From assembly GCA_004154925.1 (NCBI GenBank), contig QJNS01000072.1, forward strand, positions 255,179 to 319,178: a DNA stretch of 64,000 bases. Direction: 5' to 3'. Source of the stretch: Monosporascus cannonballus. Lineage: Eukaryota; Ascomycota; Sordariomycetes; Xylariales. The notes below the pieces were generated by a model, which did no database searches, was not told the DNA's origin, and was given only the letters and a program-made list of their open reading frames with translations. Both the position numbers and the translations under genes were made by a program. Below, one piece after another: positions 14,165-28,200 of this stretch (its first letter is position 1; each line of letters opens with the position of its first letter).

Positions 14165-16750
14165 AAAATTCTTTAAGCTTTATAAAACGCAAAATTATTT
14201 ATTAATGTAAAAAAAATTAATTTTATGCGTAAAAAATAAAATATCTAGAATATATTATTACCTTAAAATATTAAAAATGTAATTACTAATAAGTTAATAT
14301 TAATTATATATAATTTAAACCGCCTTATTAAACTAAAAACCGATGTTTCGGATTATACGTTAAACGTAATAATCGGATAACAAAATAATTAAAGCAAATT
14401 ATACCTTATTATATTTTTTTATATAAATTAAAAAAAACAAATTTAATTACGGCATTCCAAATAAAACATTTATGGCCATTATTATGGCATTTCGAAATTT
14501 TAAGGATTTTCTAAAAAAAAATTTACATTAAATTAAAATTTATACGGATTATTAAAATTTTACCTAATTTATTACGACTAAAATTTTTTAAAAACGATAA
14601 TTTCGTTATACGAAAAAATTAACAAATTTCGATTTCGTTATTATTTATAAAAAAACTTAAAAATAATAAAATAAATGCTTTAAAAAATAATTAAATTTCG
14701 AAAAAGAATTAATTAAAATTAACTATATAATTTTTAATATTATTATAAAAAATATTTATACTTATAACAAATTACTACAATTCGGGTAATACCTTTTGAT
14801 ATATATTAAAAAATCTAATAATATAATAACGGTTTTTTTAAAAAAAATTCAAAAAAGAATAAAATATAAATTTTATAAAAATAATTAAAATATTTAATAC
14901 GAAATAAATATAAATATTAATTATACAAATATTAAAAAATTTACAAAACTTTAAAACGATTTTAACGCATATATGTTTTTTTAAAACAAAATTAATAATA
15001 TAATAATTTAAATAACAATATAATAATTATATTAAAACAAATATTCGATAATATAAGTTATATAAAAAATTATAGCTATTATTAATTATAAAATAATTAA
15101 AATATTTAATTGTATTTAACTTTATTATTAAATTTTTTATATTAAAAAATACAGTTATAAATATATATTATAATAATATTTTCGTAATCGTTTATTAATT
15201 TATAAACTTTTCTTATTTTCTATTATATTACGAAAATATAAACGCCGAATAAAAAGCATATATTTTTTAAAAATATTTTTTTAATATATACGGATTATTA
15301 ATAAAAATTATCTTAAATAAAAAATCGATATTTATATTTAAATTTTAATAAAAGCTTATAATATAAATCGGATTAAACTATAAAGTTTTTAAAGTTTTTA
15401 AATTTTAAACGAATAAATAAATAAACCAAATAAACCAAAAATTAAAACCTTATTTATGATATTATATAAATTACGAACAAAATAACTAGGTAAACAATTA
15501 TTATTTATATAATTAACTTATCTTATTAATTATTACAAAATATTAAAATAATATTAATAAACGCAAATTTTGATTTTATTTTAAAAACATATAAAAAAGT
15601 ACAAAACGACGTTTTCATTAATAATAAAATAATCTTTATATTAAAATAATTCTAATAACTATATCAAAAAATAAAATTAAAATTAAAATACGTACGTAAC
15701 CAAATAAGCAAATATTATAATCAAAAAGTTTAAAAGGATTAATTTTCGAAAAAAGGAAAATAATTTTTTTCGTTATCAAAAATATTTAAACAAAATAGCC
15801 TAACAAAAAACTCGATTTCAAATATATCGGCCCATACAAAATCGCCAAAGAATTTCAAAAAAACAATTCTTAATTAAACCTTTTACTAAAAATTAAACTT
15901 TATCTAATTTTTTTACGTTTTTTTATTCGAATTAATAACCGATATAATTAAAGTATATACGGTATAAAATAATATTGAAATAAAAACAGAATAAATATAT
16001 AAGATAGAAAAAGTCCTCGATATACGGATATAAAACGGATTTACCAAATATCTAATGAAATAGAAAAAGTACTCGGATTTCGAAAATATCTAGAAATTCG
16101 CTAAAAATCTTATTAACGCCTAGCGCCTGTTAAAAGACTTTTACTAGTAACGACGAAACTACTCGAAATAATAGTATTCCAATTTATAAGATCCAAAAAA
16201 AAGAAATCCTTGGTCCACTACATTTTAATTAATAACGTTTATCTTACTTAAAGCCTATACTTTAACCACAAATTTTAACTCCAACTGTACAAGGTCGTCG
16301 AAATCGTCTAAGGACTAAAAAGCACGATTAACAAATTTTGCACTTTGGGATTAATAATGCTGGCGCTAACGATGTATATAAAAAAAACGTGCAAAAGTTT
16401 CGAATAAAGATTTTTCGGCCGTTAGCTTTTTTTTTTAAATTTTTTCGATTTTTCAATATAACGATTAATTATAAAAATAAGAAGTTTTATTCCGTCGTAC
16501 GAACGACCTCGACGAACATGTTTTTTACAACGAAAAACCCTATTTATTATTTGGCAATTAAGCTGCTGCGCAAAATAAAAAAAATACATATCGCGTCAAA
16601 ATTTTCAAATTTAATTAAATTAGCCAGAGCAAGTCCTTATTCGAATTTACGAGAACGACGTTTAGATATACCGGAAAACATATTAAATGGATATAAGAAG
16701 TTTACCGAAAAAAAAATTTTAAGGGCAAAATTTATAAAAGGAGGAGATCG
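14165..16750 (+). pseudogene. Element B pol remnant, second part
   Basis: Continues RT from the C insertion point (TTCTTTAAGCTTT follows AAAAT), then RNase H and integrase (R-F/L-T-K region near 15,200). A chromodomain lies at about 15,990-16,150 in which the core K-Y-L-M-K, a stop in place of Trp, and the following N-T-stop-K/P can be followed. A frame open at 16,338-16,763 is the complement of the antisense reading frame found in A and is not counted as a gene. Confidence 0.78.
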
Positions 16751-17137
16751 TATTATAACCTAACGAGCCACGGTTTCCAGAAACGGTCTGCCACGACCCA
16801 ACTATAAGTGCGCGATAGAGCAAGTTACGTAAGGGATTACCAACTTACTAGTGGTAAGCTAGTAAACCGGATAATTAACTTATTAGTAATAAGCTAATAA
16901 GCCAGATTACTAATTTATTAATAATAAATTAATAAGCCAGATCAAAATATATACGTTTATTATTTCCATAGTTTAAATAATTTCAGATTATAATAAAATA
17001 TCGTTACTTAAGGCACCTTTGATATTACGAGACGTAATACGTTACTGTATTTATTGCTTAGTTTCCTACGATTCACCTATTAATATAAACCCGTACGACT
17101 AAGGTTTAATAGTTAGTTAAACTCTCTAGCTATCACC
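16751..17137 (+). repeat. Element B 3' LTR
   Basis: 387 bp, the same length as the 5' LTR, with three 35-bp units at about 16,836-16,940. It starts TATTATAACC (TGTTATGACC in the 5' copy) and ends near CTATCACC. Differences from the 5' LTR are nearly all transitions. Confidence 0.85.
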
Positions 17138-18748
17138 GATTGCTGCTTTAGATCGTTATTTAGTTGCTTTAGTTTTGCTTTAATGGTAATAACGATATGT
17201 TATATTTTTTGATACTTATTTTCTTTTTTATATTTTATTCTTTTAGGTAGTAAGGTTTTTGTCGTATTCTTATATTTGTATTTATCGTTATTTTCGATTA
17301 AATATTAAGATTTTATTTTTTTTATTCGCTAATAGGGTATAAAACAATCCTTATTTGGTTAGTCTCTTTATTAATTATAATTCTATACTGGTATATTTAT
17401 GGTAATCTTAAGATTATATCGTAATTCCTAAATAGAACGATGTCGAAATTAATTATTTGATATTATTTTTGAACAAAAATGTTAAAGTGATTAATTTCGC
17501 GTATAATTTTTTCGTTATCGTAGACAAATTTCTGACTTTCGACATTTGTAATTGTGTAAGGTTTTAATTTATATTTTTATAATAATCGAAACTCATTAAT
17601 CATATTTAATATAATATAATTTCCGCTTAGAGTTTCGCAATTTATTATTACGATATATTAGTATATTTTAATTCGTATATTCAAAGTGATAAGATTATTA
17701 ACGGTTTTTATCGTTATGTTTAAAATCCTTTTTAAAAGTTCTTTTTAATTCATTTAAATTTCGTTATTTGCGATTTTTTTATAAATAACTTTTTTATTTC
17801 TTTTTGGAATTTGTTAAATTTTGGCTATATTTCTATATATAGCGCGTTATGCTGTTATATTTGTCGTTGTTGTCGGCGTATTGTTCCCTCGAGTTATATC
17901 AGTTGTATTTAATTCTGCTGTAATTTTTTTCTTTATTATGTAAATTGTTTTTTTATAGTTTCGACCGTATCTTATTATACGTCGTACTAATTATATTTCA
18001 GAATTCGTTTATAAATCAACGTATTTTTTTAAATAACTTTTCTTTCTTTAAAGTTTATAATAAATATTAATTGAAAATGAGAATTTGTAATGGTTTTTTT
18101 GGTAATGCTTTTTTATTATGTATTACATTAATTCTTTTTTTGTTTAATAGTTATATTTTTTATAATAAAAAAACGAATTTTTTAAGGGTATTATTTTTTT
18201 GGATTAATTTTTTATTTCGGCCAATTAATAAATATTTTCTGGGATTATAGATCGAAAGCATCGATATTATTATTTATCGTTTTTATTATTTTCGATTCGA
18301 TTTAGAAAATGGAATCCCTTATAATATATACGGGTAATTTTTTCGTATATGTATTATTTTCATTTTTCGTAATCGGGATATTCTCGTCGTCGACAATGTA
18401 TAGCGTGTATTTTGCCGTATCGATTAGGGGTTTCGAGACAGATTTTTTTTGTTAGGATTATAATATTTGTCGAATTAGCTTTTTGACTTTACGTATTCCC
18501 TGTTGAATTTTTTGTTATAGGGAGCTTGGTATATACTTAGACCGAATTATGTTAATAGATTTGTTTTCGTTCTTTTAATTGTTTTTGGATTATTTTCGGA
18601 TACAGGTTTTCAGTTATCCTAACGGGGTTTTAAGGCACCTTACATTATGCTGCTTTATGTCCTATTTTGTTATAATTAAAATATATGGTTTGGTTCTAGT
18701 TTTTCCTATAAGTGGCTTTTAATTTTATATGTTTTGGTTCCGTGCCGT
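17138..18748 (-). pseudogene. Element A gag-pol remnant, middle piece
   Basis: Minus-strand sequence continuing A's pol beyond the B insertion (collinear with F around 32,580-34,200). It covers the region upstream of RT: protease near 17,600 and the decayed gag zinc-knuckle region towards 18,680. It ends at 18,748, where element D begins inside the target GCCGT. Confidence 0.78.
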
Positions 18749-18954
18749 TATAAGAATACAGCCTTTATAAGAATAAGGCTGGTAGCCAACCAGCCACCGA
18801 TCAGCCACCGACCTATTTACTAATATAAATCCACCATCTAGCAGCTAATAAGAAACGCCAGATAAAAATAACCTAATATATTTATTTCTTGGAATTTGCT
18901 TTATAACTAATCGAAAATTACCTTATCCATCTTACAGTTATCTATTATTTTATA
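18749..18954 (+). repeat. Element D 5' LTR
   Basis: 206 bp. The first 90 bp are little mutated (GAATAAGGCTGGTAGCC region); the remainder differs from the 3' copy by transitions. It is unrelated to the LTRs of the other elements. Confidence 0.88.
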
Positions 18955-21790
18955 AATTTTTTATTTACTATAGAAAATAACGTAATAAATATTAGAAATA
19001 AAGTTCGTCGACTGCAAAACGAACTTAAGTTACCAGTCGAAAAGATCGCCGATCGGAACCCAACCGATAAGCGATTAATTACGGTACGGAAATAGGTAAA
19101 AAAGCTTATAACGGAACTTTAACGGGCAAAAGACCATAATCCCTAGGATCCCGAATCACCTTATATATATAATAGAGATGCGTCTCGGCAACCGTTAATT
19201 AAACGGTCGGAAAACGGGCGTAATATAACGAACGTATCCCGGAATTCAAAGCAAAAAAAGGTTAAACCCTTTAATAATAACCAGATTTTAGAAATTATTC
19301 GTTAGTAAAACGAATAATATTCGAAATTATTGCGATAATTAGTTAAATAACAAATAATAATACAAATTAAAAAAATATAACTTTATAAGTTAATTACGAT
19401 ATTGTCGCAAAAGCCAAAAAACGATAAACGAATACCGCGTTATAATTATCTGAAAATTTTGGAACGTATATCGATTTAAAAAAAATTAAATAAAAATTAT
19501 TACGGAAATTTATATAGAAAAATCAAAACGAAATACTTTTATTTATATTAAATAGACCATAAACCATATAAACGTTTTTATTATAAGCGTATAACGATTA
19601 TACCGTATTATACTTAATTATTTTAATTACGAAAAAAAACTAAAAATAAAAGATTTATAAATTTTTATTAGGAGAAATTACGTAAATTTTAATGTTTTTA
19701 ATAAAAAATATAAAAAATAATTTATAGAATTATAATAATAATCCGATTAATCGCCGTTAAATTTTTACGTTAAATGAAAATTTTTAATTTATAAAATAAA
19801 GTTTATAAATATTCTTAATTCAGAAAATAATCGGGATAATAAATCTTTTATTTTTAATTATTTTTATAAATTAATATTAAGATTACGAAATATTTTATTA
19901 CGGAAAAGCGTTAAATTAAAACGAATTAATATTATGGTAATTAAGGTAGAATATTACCAGAACGCCTAAAAAAACGAAAAAAAACCCCACTATTTTCCGT
20001 TAAGAATGTTAATAAAAATAAACGATCTCATTTTAACGTTTTCGGAAAAAAAAATTCCCAGAATAAATTAAAAATACCACGTAAAAATAATAAGAACCAT
20101 GAGGGTTTTTATATTCGGAACGCAAATAATCGCCGATTTACTTCCGATCGGAAAAAATCTATATAACTTAATACTTTTAATTTTTACAAAGGTTTATTTA
20201 AATATTATAATTATAAAAAAGTAAGCTATAAAATATAAATTACAAATCAAAAAAGGATACGAAAACCTTATTATCCCGGCTATACGGAAATCGATTTCCG
20301 AAAATCATATAAAACATTATAATATATAATAATAAATCAAATTAATCCCTAAACGTAAATCTAAAAAAAGCCGAAATAAACGTATATATTTAATTTATTT
20401 CGGCTAATAATTATAAAATAGTTAAAATAAAACCTCCATTTAAAAAAAGGTATTTATCAAAAACAATACGAAAAATATCACGGTGTAAATAAATATAAAT
20501 ACCGGAATATAAATAAATATTATAAATAAAAGGTTAGCGAAAAATTTTAATTTTTAATTAATTTTTAAAAATATTCCGAGCTTTATCGGCGTTAATGGTA
20601 CGTATATTAAATATTATAAAGCTTACGAAATTTTTATTAGCATAATAAAAAATAACGGAAACAAACGAAAATTTAAATAAATTTATTTTACAATATACCG
20701 CAATCGGAAAACGCCTAATTTTTTTATCTAAATCCGGAATAAATAAATTAAAAATCCCATTAAATATAATTATATATTAATAATTATACGAGCCGTTATA
20801 AAAAGTCGATAAATAAGAAATTATAAACCTAATATTTTCGAGTAAAAAAATTTATACTGTTAATCTAATAAATTTAGCCGAATAACTAAATATCCCGAAA
20901 TTCGGAAAATAACAAAAATAGGGGTTAACCGATTTTTTTATATACTTAAAGAATTTCCGGCGAATATATTCCCAAAAAATAACGAGAAAAATATTTTAGT
21001 TATTAGGGGCAAAATATATAATAAACCTGATTCCAAGGAAAACGCCCTTATTTGGCCTAATTTATCTTATTTTGGAAATTTAAAGAAAAATATTTAAAAA
21101 ATATATCCGAAAAAACCTAAAAATAGATTAAATATATTATTCGAAAACGGACGTAAAAGTACTAATATTATTTATGCTTAAAAAGAACGGCAATTTCCGA
21201 TTATACGTCAATTATAAGAAGCTAAATCGGGTAATAATAAAAAACCGATATTTTTTATTTTTAATTTTAAAAATAATAAATTTCTTAAAGTTAATTAAGA
21301 TATTTTCGAAAATTAATTTTAAAAATATATATTATTATATTAGAATTAAAAAAGGCAATTAATAAAAAACTATTTTCTAAATGTAATACGGGCAATTTAA
21401 ATATACGGTTATATTATTTGGCTTTATTAACGTATTAATTACGTTTTAGGTTTATATATATAAAGTATTAATTAAATTAATTAATTAAATATATATAATA
21501 TATTTAAATAATATAATTATTTATTTGGATAATTTAAAAAATATACGAAATATTTTTAATTAATTTACGAATAATTATTATAATATTAATTATTTACTAA
21601 AACGTTTAAGTACGAATTTTTAAAAAAAGTTTTTAAAATTTATAATTAATATTAACGGTTTGGAAATAAACCGCCGATTAGTTAATATTATCGAAATGTG
21701 GCCAGAATTAAAATTAATTTGTAATATTTAAATATTTCTAGAATTTGCGAATTGTTATCGGAAATTTATCGCTTATTATTTACGTATTAC
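18955..21790 (+). pseudogene. Element D gag-pol remnant, first part
   Basis: A gag region (about 19,100-20,300) is followed by protease and RT. The RT fingers/palm can be read at 21,174-21,362 with the L-Y-V-N-Y-K-K-L-N and I-I-K-N-R-Y motifs. The catalytic Y-L-D-D near 21,500 has become Y-L-N-N by two G-to-A changes. The frame is interrupted at 21,790 by element E after the target ATTAC and resumes at 35,818. Confidence 0.8.
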
Positions 21791-22214
21791 TGTTATAGGA
21801 ACAGGGGTTCCTGTTTCCAAGAGACCTACTTATAGGGCCTAGCGCGGATCTGTTACGGGTAAACCCCGGGCAAAAAGGCTTAGCCTATTAAATGATCTAA
21901 ATAATTTAAATAATCTGGACCAGATTATATAGATTATATAGATCTACGATATACTCACTTTAGGAATTGGGATATATAATAAATCAGTTTTTTATATAAC
22001 TAATACCTACTTAGTTTTTCGTTTTTTAGCTATTAATTTAAACTTTTAATTTAAAGACCATTATACCGTTCTTTAATTAAGGGAAAAATCTTTAAATCTT
22101 TTTAACGAATAAACTTCCAGTAAATTATTTCTCGCTTTATTATTACTTACAAATCAAAACCTTATTTCGGATATTATTTATACTTCTAGGTAGATATATA
22201 ATAGGTTCGTTATA
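21791..22214 (+). repeat. Element E 5' LTR
   Basis: 424 bp, from TGTTATAGGAACAGG to GGTTCGTTATA. The first 100 bp, including GGGCCTAGCGCGGATCTG, are nearly unmutated. Confidence 0.9.
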
Positions 22215-25200
22215 TTTTGATAATTTTTTAATTAATAGCCGACGAATAATTTATCGTTTAGTTAAGGTATAAATTTTTTTAAACTTAATATAAACGATAA
22301 CATAGAACGATATTTAAAAATACATAACATACCCGATCCCCGTTATTAACCAGTGAAAGATTAATAATTAAATTAAACGATTTACTTCTTATTAAAAAAG
22401 TTCTTTAATTAATTAATAACATAACACTCTTTATTACTCGATCTTAAGGAAGCCTTTTTTCCTTTTAACCCCAATAACAGCCTTTACTCGCAAAAGAAAT
22501 AATTAAAATATAAAGAGCTAAAATAAGTAAGGATAAGAAAAAATACCCAGCTGGAAACCAGAAAGGAAAAATACCAAAGCGCTTAACTAAAAAAAGAGAA
22601 CTTACTATGGAAAAGCGAATAGACCTTTTGGCCCAAAAAGTTAAAAGCCTGAAAAAGGAAAACATTCGACTTGCCAAAAAAAAGGAAACTAACTTTTCCG
22701 CAGTTCGGCTTTTTTAAAAGACAAAACCAAGGAAATAGTTTCCAATTATTTTCGTTCGGCGCGGATCGATTATAGTAATAAGGAATTTCGATTCTGCCAT
22801 TATTTGGCGCGAATCGATTACGAGAAAAAACTGTTTCGCTTTTTAGCTATTATGGAATACCGGACGTCAAAGGTTATAAATTAACTCCCTTCAAGCCCTA
22901 TAATAGATTTACGAATGTGGAAAGATTTTTGGTATAGGCCAGGCTTTACCTTAAATTTTATAAAAGTTTTTTAACAGAAGATTATCAAAAGGTAATAGCC
23001 ATTTTTTTAGCTATTTACTAGAAAAGTTTTTTTATGGTTCGAGCCTATTATAAAAGATTACTTACAAAATTACCCCGAAAGATTTTCGGATATAATTAAT
23101 TATATTTTTAACAAATATAAATATTTTGAAAAAAATAAGCCTTATTTAAAAACCTAAATAAAAAATAATATGCAATTAAACAGCTTTATTTTTTTTGCTA
23201 AACCAAGTTAATATCTAAATATATAACGGAATTTAATTACTTGGCAATTATTTTTAATTTACTAGAAAGCGCATTATTTTATTCTTATTATAACGGCCTA
23301 AAACCTTAAATTAAGGATGAATTATATATGGAACCTAAGATAAAATCCTTTATAAAATATATAAATAAGGTTATTATTACCGACCGACGTATTTTTAATC
23401 GGTATTTCGAAAAAAAGGAAACCGGCAAACGAAACAATAATAAAAACTTTAATAACCAAGCTAAAAAGGATAAAGGCAAACTTTAAAAGAAAACGAATTC
23501 TATTTCGAAGGAACCTAAGAAAAATAAATCCAAAGTAAAATATTTTAATTATGGCAAAAAGGGGTATTTTAAAAACGAATATTACTCTCCCGCCAAAAGG
23601 GACTTCAAGAAAAGAAAAATTCCTTAACCCCAGAAGAAAATTAAGATAATTAAACAAAAAACCGATAATAAGGCAAAAAAAAAGGAAAAAAAAAATTAAT
23701 TCGATTTCCTTTTAGCCAAAATTCATTATTGCCATAACTATTCAAATTCAGAATAATATCCCAAAGTACGAGAATTATCTCATTTGCTAGGACTTTAAGA
23801 TTAAAGCCTATAAGTATCACTCAGGATAAACGGCTTCTAGAATAGTTATAGGGTTAGGATACCAGTGCCACCTTAATTCCCAAAAGTATGAAATGCATAT
23901 AAAGGACGGTTAATTTCGACCGGATATTAGCAATTATAAACAGTTATCCCTAAAGCTTTACGAATTCCCAAAATGTTCGGTATATGCTAAAAAACCCAAA
24001 TCGAACCCTTACGACCTGCTGCATTTTACCGTTTGTTACCTCGACGATTATCTCGTTTATCTTAAAGCTAAAAAGGATAACGAATTTTGGCCTAAATAAG
24101 ACGAAAAAAATACTTACCGAACCAAATAACGCATGTAAATATATAAAAACCTCTCGATAGCCGAAATACCCCAAATCTTATTACTTACATCCTAATTCAA
24201 AATGGAGTCGAAAGGCTATATCGCAAGGATACTTATGTTACGTTTTGACGTTTTGCATTTAATACGAATTCCTAAATATAGGAATATCTTTTTCAGAAAT
24301 ATACTTTTCCGATTTTATAATTTAGGAAATGCAAAACCAAGGATTAAACCAAAAGAAAACAATTACTTTCGGATATTAATTAGGCAGAAAAAAATGGTAC
24401 AAATGCATAGATAATTATTATATTAAGTATGCGGCTAAAAAGGTTCGAAAATAAAAACGTTTTTTCGCAAGCAAATTATGTTAATTAAAAAACGATAAAG
24501 GTCTTCGAAAATAAGGCATCGAAAAGCCTTAATACATAAAACCTTATATAAGGTAATTAAGGGATTATGTAGCCAGATCGAGATTTTTTTGTAATACAAA
24601 AATAAAACGTTTAAAATTATGATCGATTTAGGAATAAAAAGTAATTTTATTTTTCTTATAGTAGCAGAAAAATATTAAATTCCTTAGAAATATAAGTTAA
24701 AATCTTATAAATTACGTACGGTAAACGGAAGCTTGTTTATATACGAAAACGAACGAATTTTTCGAAAAACTAAAAAACTTTTAATACGAATCCAAAGATA
24801 CCAAAAGTAGATTTCGCTGGACATTGCCGACATTTCTAAGTACGATATTATTTTGGAAATACCGTAACTCAGATTTAACAATTTACGGATTAATTGGAAG
24901 TATTAAATACTTTTATGAGAAAATAAATTACTCGAAAATGATAACCAAAAAATTTGTTATATTATTAAAAAAGTCCAAATTGCAAATTAAGTCTTTATAG
25001 TATTACTTAAGTATTAACGATTTAAGAAATTATTTAAGGACAAAGAAAACCACGAGCTATTATTATATAATTAATAGGACCATAAAATACCCATTAAGGA
25101 AAAATATTATCCCAAATTTCATAAGATTTATTACATAAATTTTAATAAATTAAAGGCCTTATAGAAAAATATTTAACTTAATTTTAAAAAATATATATAT

Positions 25201-28200
25201 TTAACTTTTTAATTTCCTTACGAGATACCCCGTTCTTATGGTACCAAAAACTAAGGATGAAAAATAAAAAATTAACGAAAATAAAGATTTGATTTTTAGA
25301 AAAATAATTAATTACCGATAGTTAAACGATATTACGATTAAGAATAAATATCTTTTAATCCTTATAAGTACGTTAAAAAAACGTTAATAAAACAAAATGG
25401 TTTACCGTATTTAATTTTCGAAACGGTTATTACTGTATTAAAATGGCCAAAACAAAAAATGGAAAACGGCTTTTAGAATAATATATAGACTTTACGAATA
25501 TAAAGTTATGCTTATAGGATTTACTAATGCCTCCGCTAACTTTTAACGCTTAATCATAATTACGTTTAAAAAATTTCTGGACAAGTTTGTATTTGTTTAT
25601 TTCGACGATATCCTTATTTACTCCGAGATTTTCAAGGAATATAAAAAATAGGTCGCTTAAATGTTCCAAACGTTAAACGAAGCAAATATCCGAATTAACC
25701 CAGCCAAAAATATATAATATACGCAGAGGCTAAATTTCCTAGGATATATTTTTACCTCCGGCCAAATTTAAATTTAACGTTTTAAGATGGAAATAATTAA
25801 AGACTGGCCTATCCCTAATAAAGCAACCGTTATAAATATCCGGCAGATTTTAGGATTTACGGATTACGTACGTAACTTAATTAAGGGATACGAAAATATA
25901 ATTAGGCTATTAACGAAATTTATTATCAAAAAGTATACGAAAAAAGAATTTGAATTTTCAAAAAATGCGAAAAAAACGTTCCAAATATTAAAAGATGCGA
26001 TTACTAATGGACCCATAATAAGATTACCTAACGCAAACAAAAAAAACGCCCGAAAACAAATACTTTAGATTATGCCCTAGGCGCCGTCCTAAAATAACTA
26101 AAAAAATAACGGCAAATAATACCCAGTGGCATATTACATAAAAGCATTCCGAAAGGCGAAATTTAGATATTAAATCTACGATAAAAATTATTAGTAATTA
26201 TTAACGCTTTTAAAAAATAGGAACTTTTCCTTAGCGGAATAAAAAAAACCTTTTAATATTTACTCCGATTATTTAACTTTTACCCAATTTATGAAAGCCT
26301 AAGAACTAAATAAACGGCACGAAAAATAAATAATTTTTTTATCAAAAATCAATTTTAAAATATATCATATCAAAAGTAAAAAAATATCCAAGCGGATATT
26401 TTTAATCGCAAAAAAGATTACAATTCTAAAGTTCCTAAAAGAAATATATAAATACTATAATATAACCAGGATAACATTATACAATTATGCGAAATTCTAA
26501 GGAAACTATCTCTCGAACTTTTGATACGGTTCCGGAATTCTTATAATGCATAGGAACAAAAAAAAGTTCAGCAATTAAAAAAAATAGCTAAAAAATTAAT
26601 TACTATATTATGGTAAAATCTATATTCCAAAGGATCAATAAAAGTAATTCGTAAAGGAATTCTATAAAAACCCGTTATACGGATATTAAGAGATTTTCAA
26701 AACTATTAGACGGTTATAAGAAAAATATGATTTTCCTAAGCTACGCCGTATAGTTAAAACAGTTATTAAAAACTGCAATATCTGTAATAAGACAAAGGCA
26801 GTACGACATAAACCTATAAACTGTTACAACTTATTGAAATTTTAAATAAGGTATAGAATATTATAACTTGGGACTTTATTATTAACTTATTTTTATTTAA
26901 AACCTAATTACTGGAGTCGAATACGACGAAATATAAGTAATTGTTAATAAATTTACCAAATATAAGTATTTTATACCTTTTAAAAAAACGCAATAACAGA
27001 ATAATTAGCCTATACCTTTATTAGGTATTACTTTAATAAATATAAAATACCAAAAAAATCATTTCTAATAAAGATATATTTTTCATTTTAAAATTTGGCA
27101 CCAGCTTTTTTAAATAAATTAGTGCTAAACTTAAATTCTTAATAGCATATTATTCTTAAACGGATAGCTAAACCGAAAAATTAAACCAGACCTTAGAATA
27201 GTATTTCCGAAATTATATTAATTACTAATAAAATAATTAGGTAAAGTTTTTACCATTAGCATAAATCGCTTATAACATATCTGTTAATAAAAATATGGGT
27301 ATATCTCCCCATACAGCTATATACGGACGCGACGTAAAGGCGAAACGTTTTAAATAACTATTTAACAAAGTTTCAAAGATTATTACAATTACTCCAAAAG
27401 CAAAAACATTAATAATAAAGATTAAGACGATTTAAACTCGTTTCCAAAACAAATTACGATTTCTTTAATAACGAATAACTTAATATTATAATAAAAAGAA
27501 AATTAAGGGATTAATTTTGGCAAAAGGAAATAAAATTTACTTATTATGCCAAAAATAAAACGCAATCTTAAATATTTCATAAATTAAAATAAAAAAACCT
27601 AACGACAAGCTTAATTTTAAGAAATTTAACTTATTTAAAATTAATAAAATTATTTCCAAAATTAATTATCGACTGTCGTTATCTAAAAATATAAAGATAT
27701 ATCCTATTTTCCATATTTCGTTATTTAAATTAATACCTAAAAACGCCTTATTAAAAACAAACCTGGAAATCGAAAAAGATAATAACAAATATAAAGTCAA
27801 ACAAATACTGGATTCCAGAATAATTAAAAATAAGATCCAATACTTAATTAAATAGGAAAGATATTTATACGAAAAAAATTTATGGGAATTATTTAACTAT
27901 TTAACGAATACGATAAACTTGGTTAAGACGTTTTACCGCCAGAATCCTGACCGACCGTTTCTAATACGGCCAAAGTCGCGGGCGATAACGGTCCCTCGCT
28001 TAAATCTAAACCTTCGGCGTTTTAGTCGAAAAAAATAAAAGCTTCCAAAATGGCGTCCATTTCAGAAATAAGTTACGCTTGTTCCGTTTTTACGCAATAT
28101 TACTTTTCTTCCATTCTTTCCCGTTTTTTAACCGATTTAGTTCTTTTTCTTTTTTCAAAATAGTTATAACCTTTTTCTTTAAAACCTTTTATTAAAAACG

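Larger units (their letters stand above)
3728..17137 (+). mobile_element. Element B: Gypsy chromovirus inserted in A, interrupted by C
   Basis: Plus-strand element with two 387-bp LTRs and a flanking 5-bp duplication, GGTTG at 3,723-3,727 and GATTG at 17,138-17,142, differing by one G/A change. Left of it runs element A pol; right of it A pol resumes. With C (7,296-14,164) and its TSD removed, B is about 6.5 kb, like its relatives. Order: LTR, gag (about 4,200-5,650), protease (about 6,110-6,400), RT (6,780-7,290, then from 14,170), integrase, chromodomain (about 15,990-16,150), LTR. Confidence 0.88.

Noticed and set aside
16338..16763. 141-codon open frame on plus in element B
   Set aside because: It lies between pol and the 3' LTR and runs into the LTR start. 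It is the complement of the antisense frame seen in A and E, and its composition fits RIP-generated openness.
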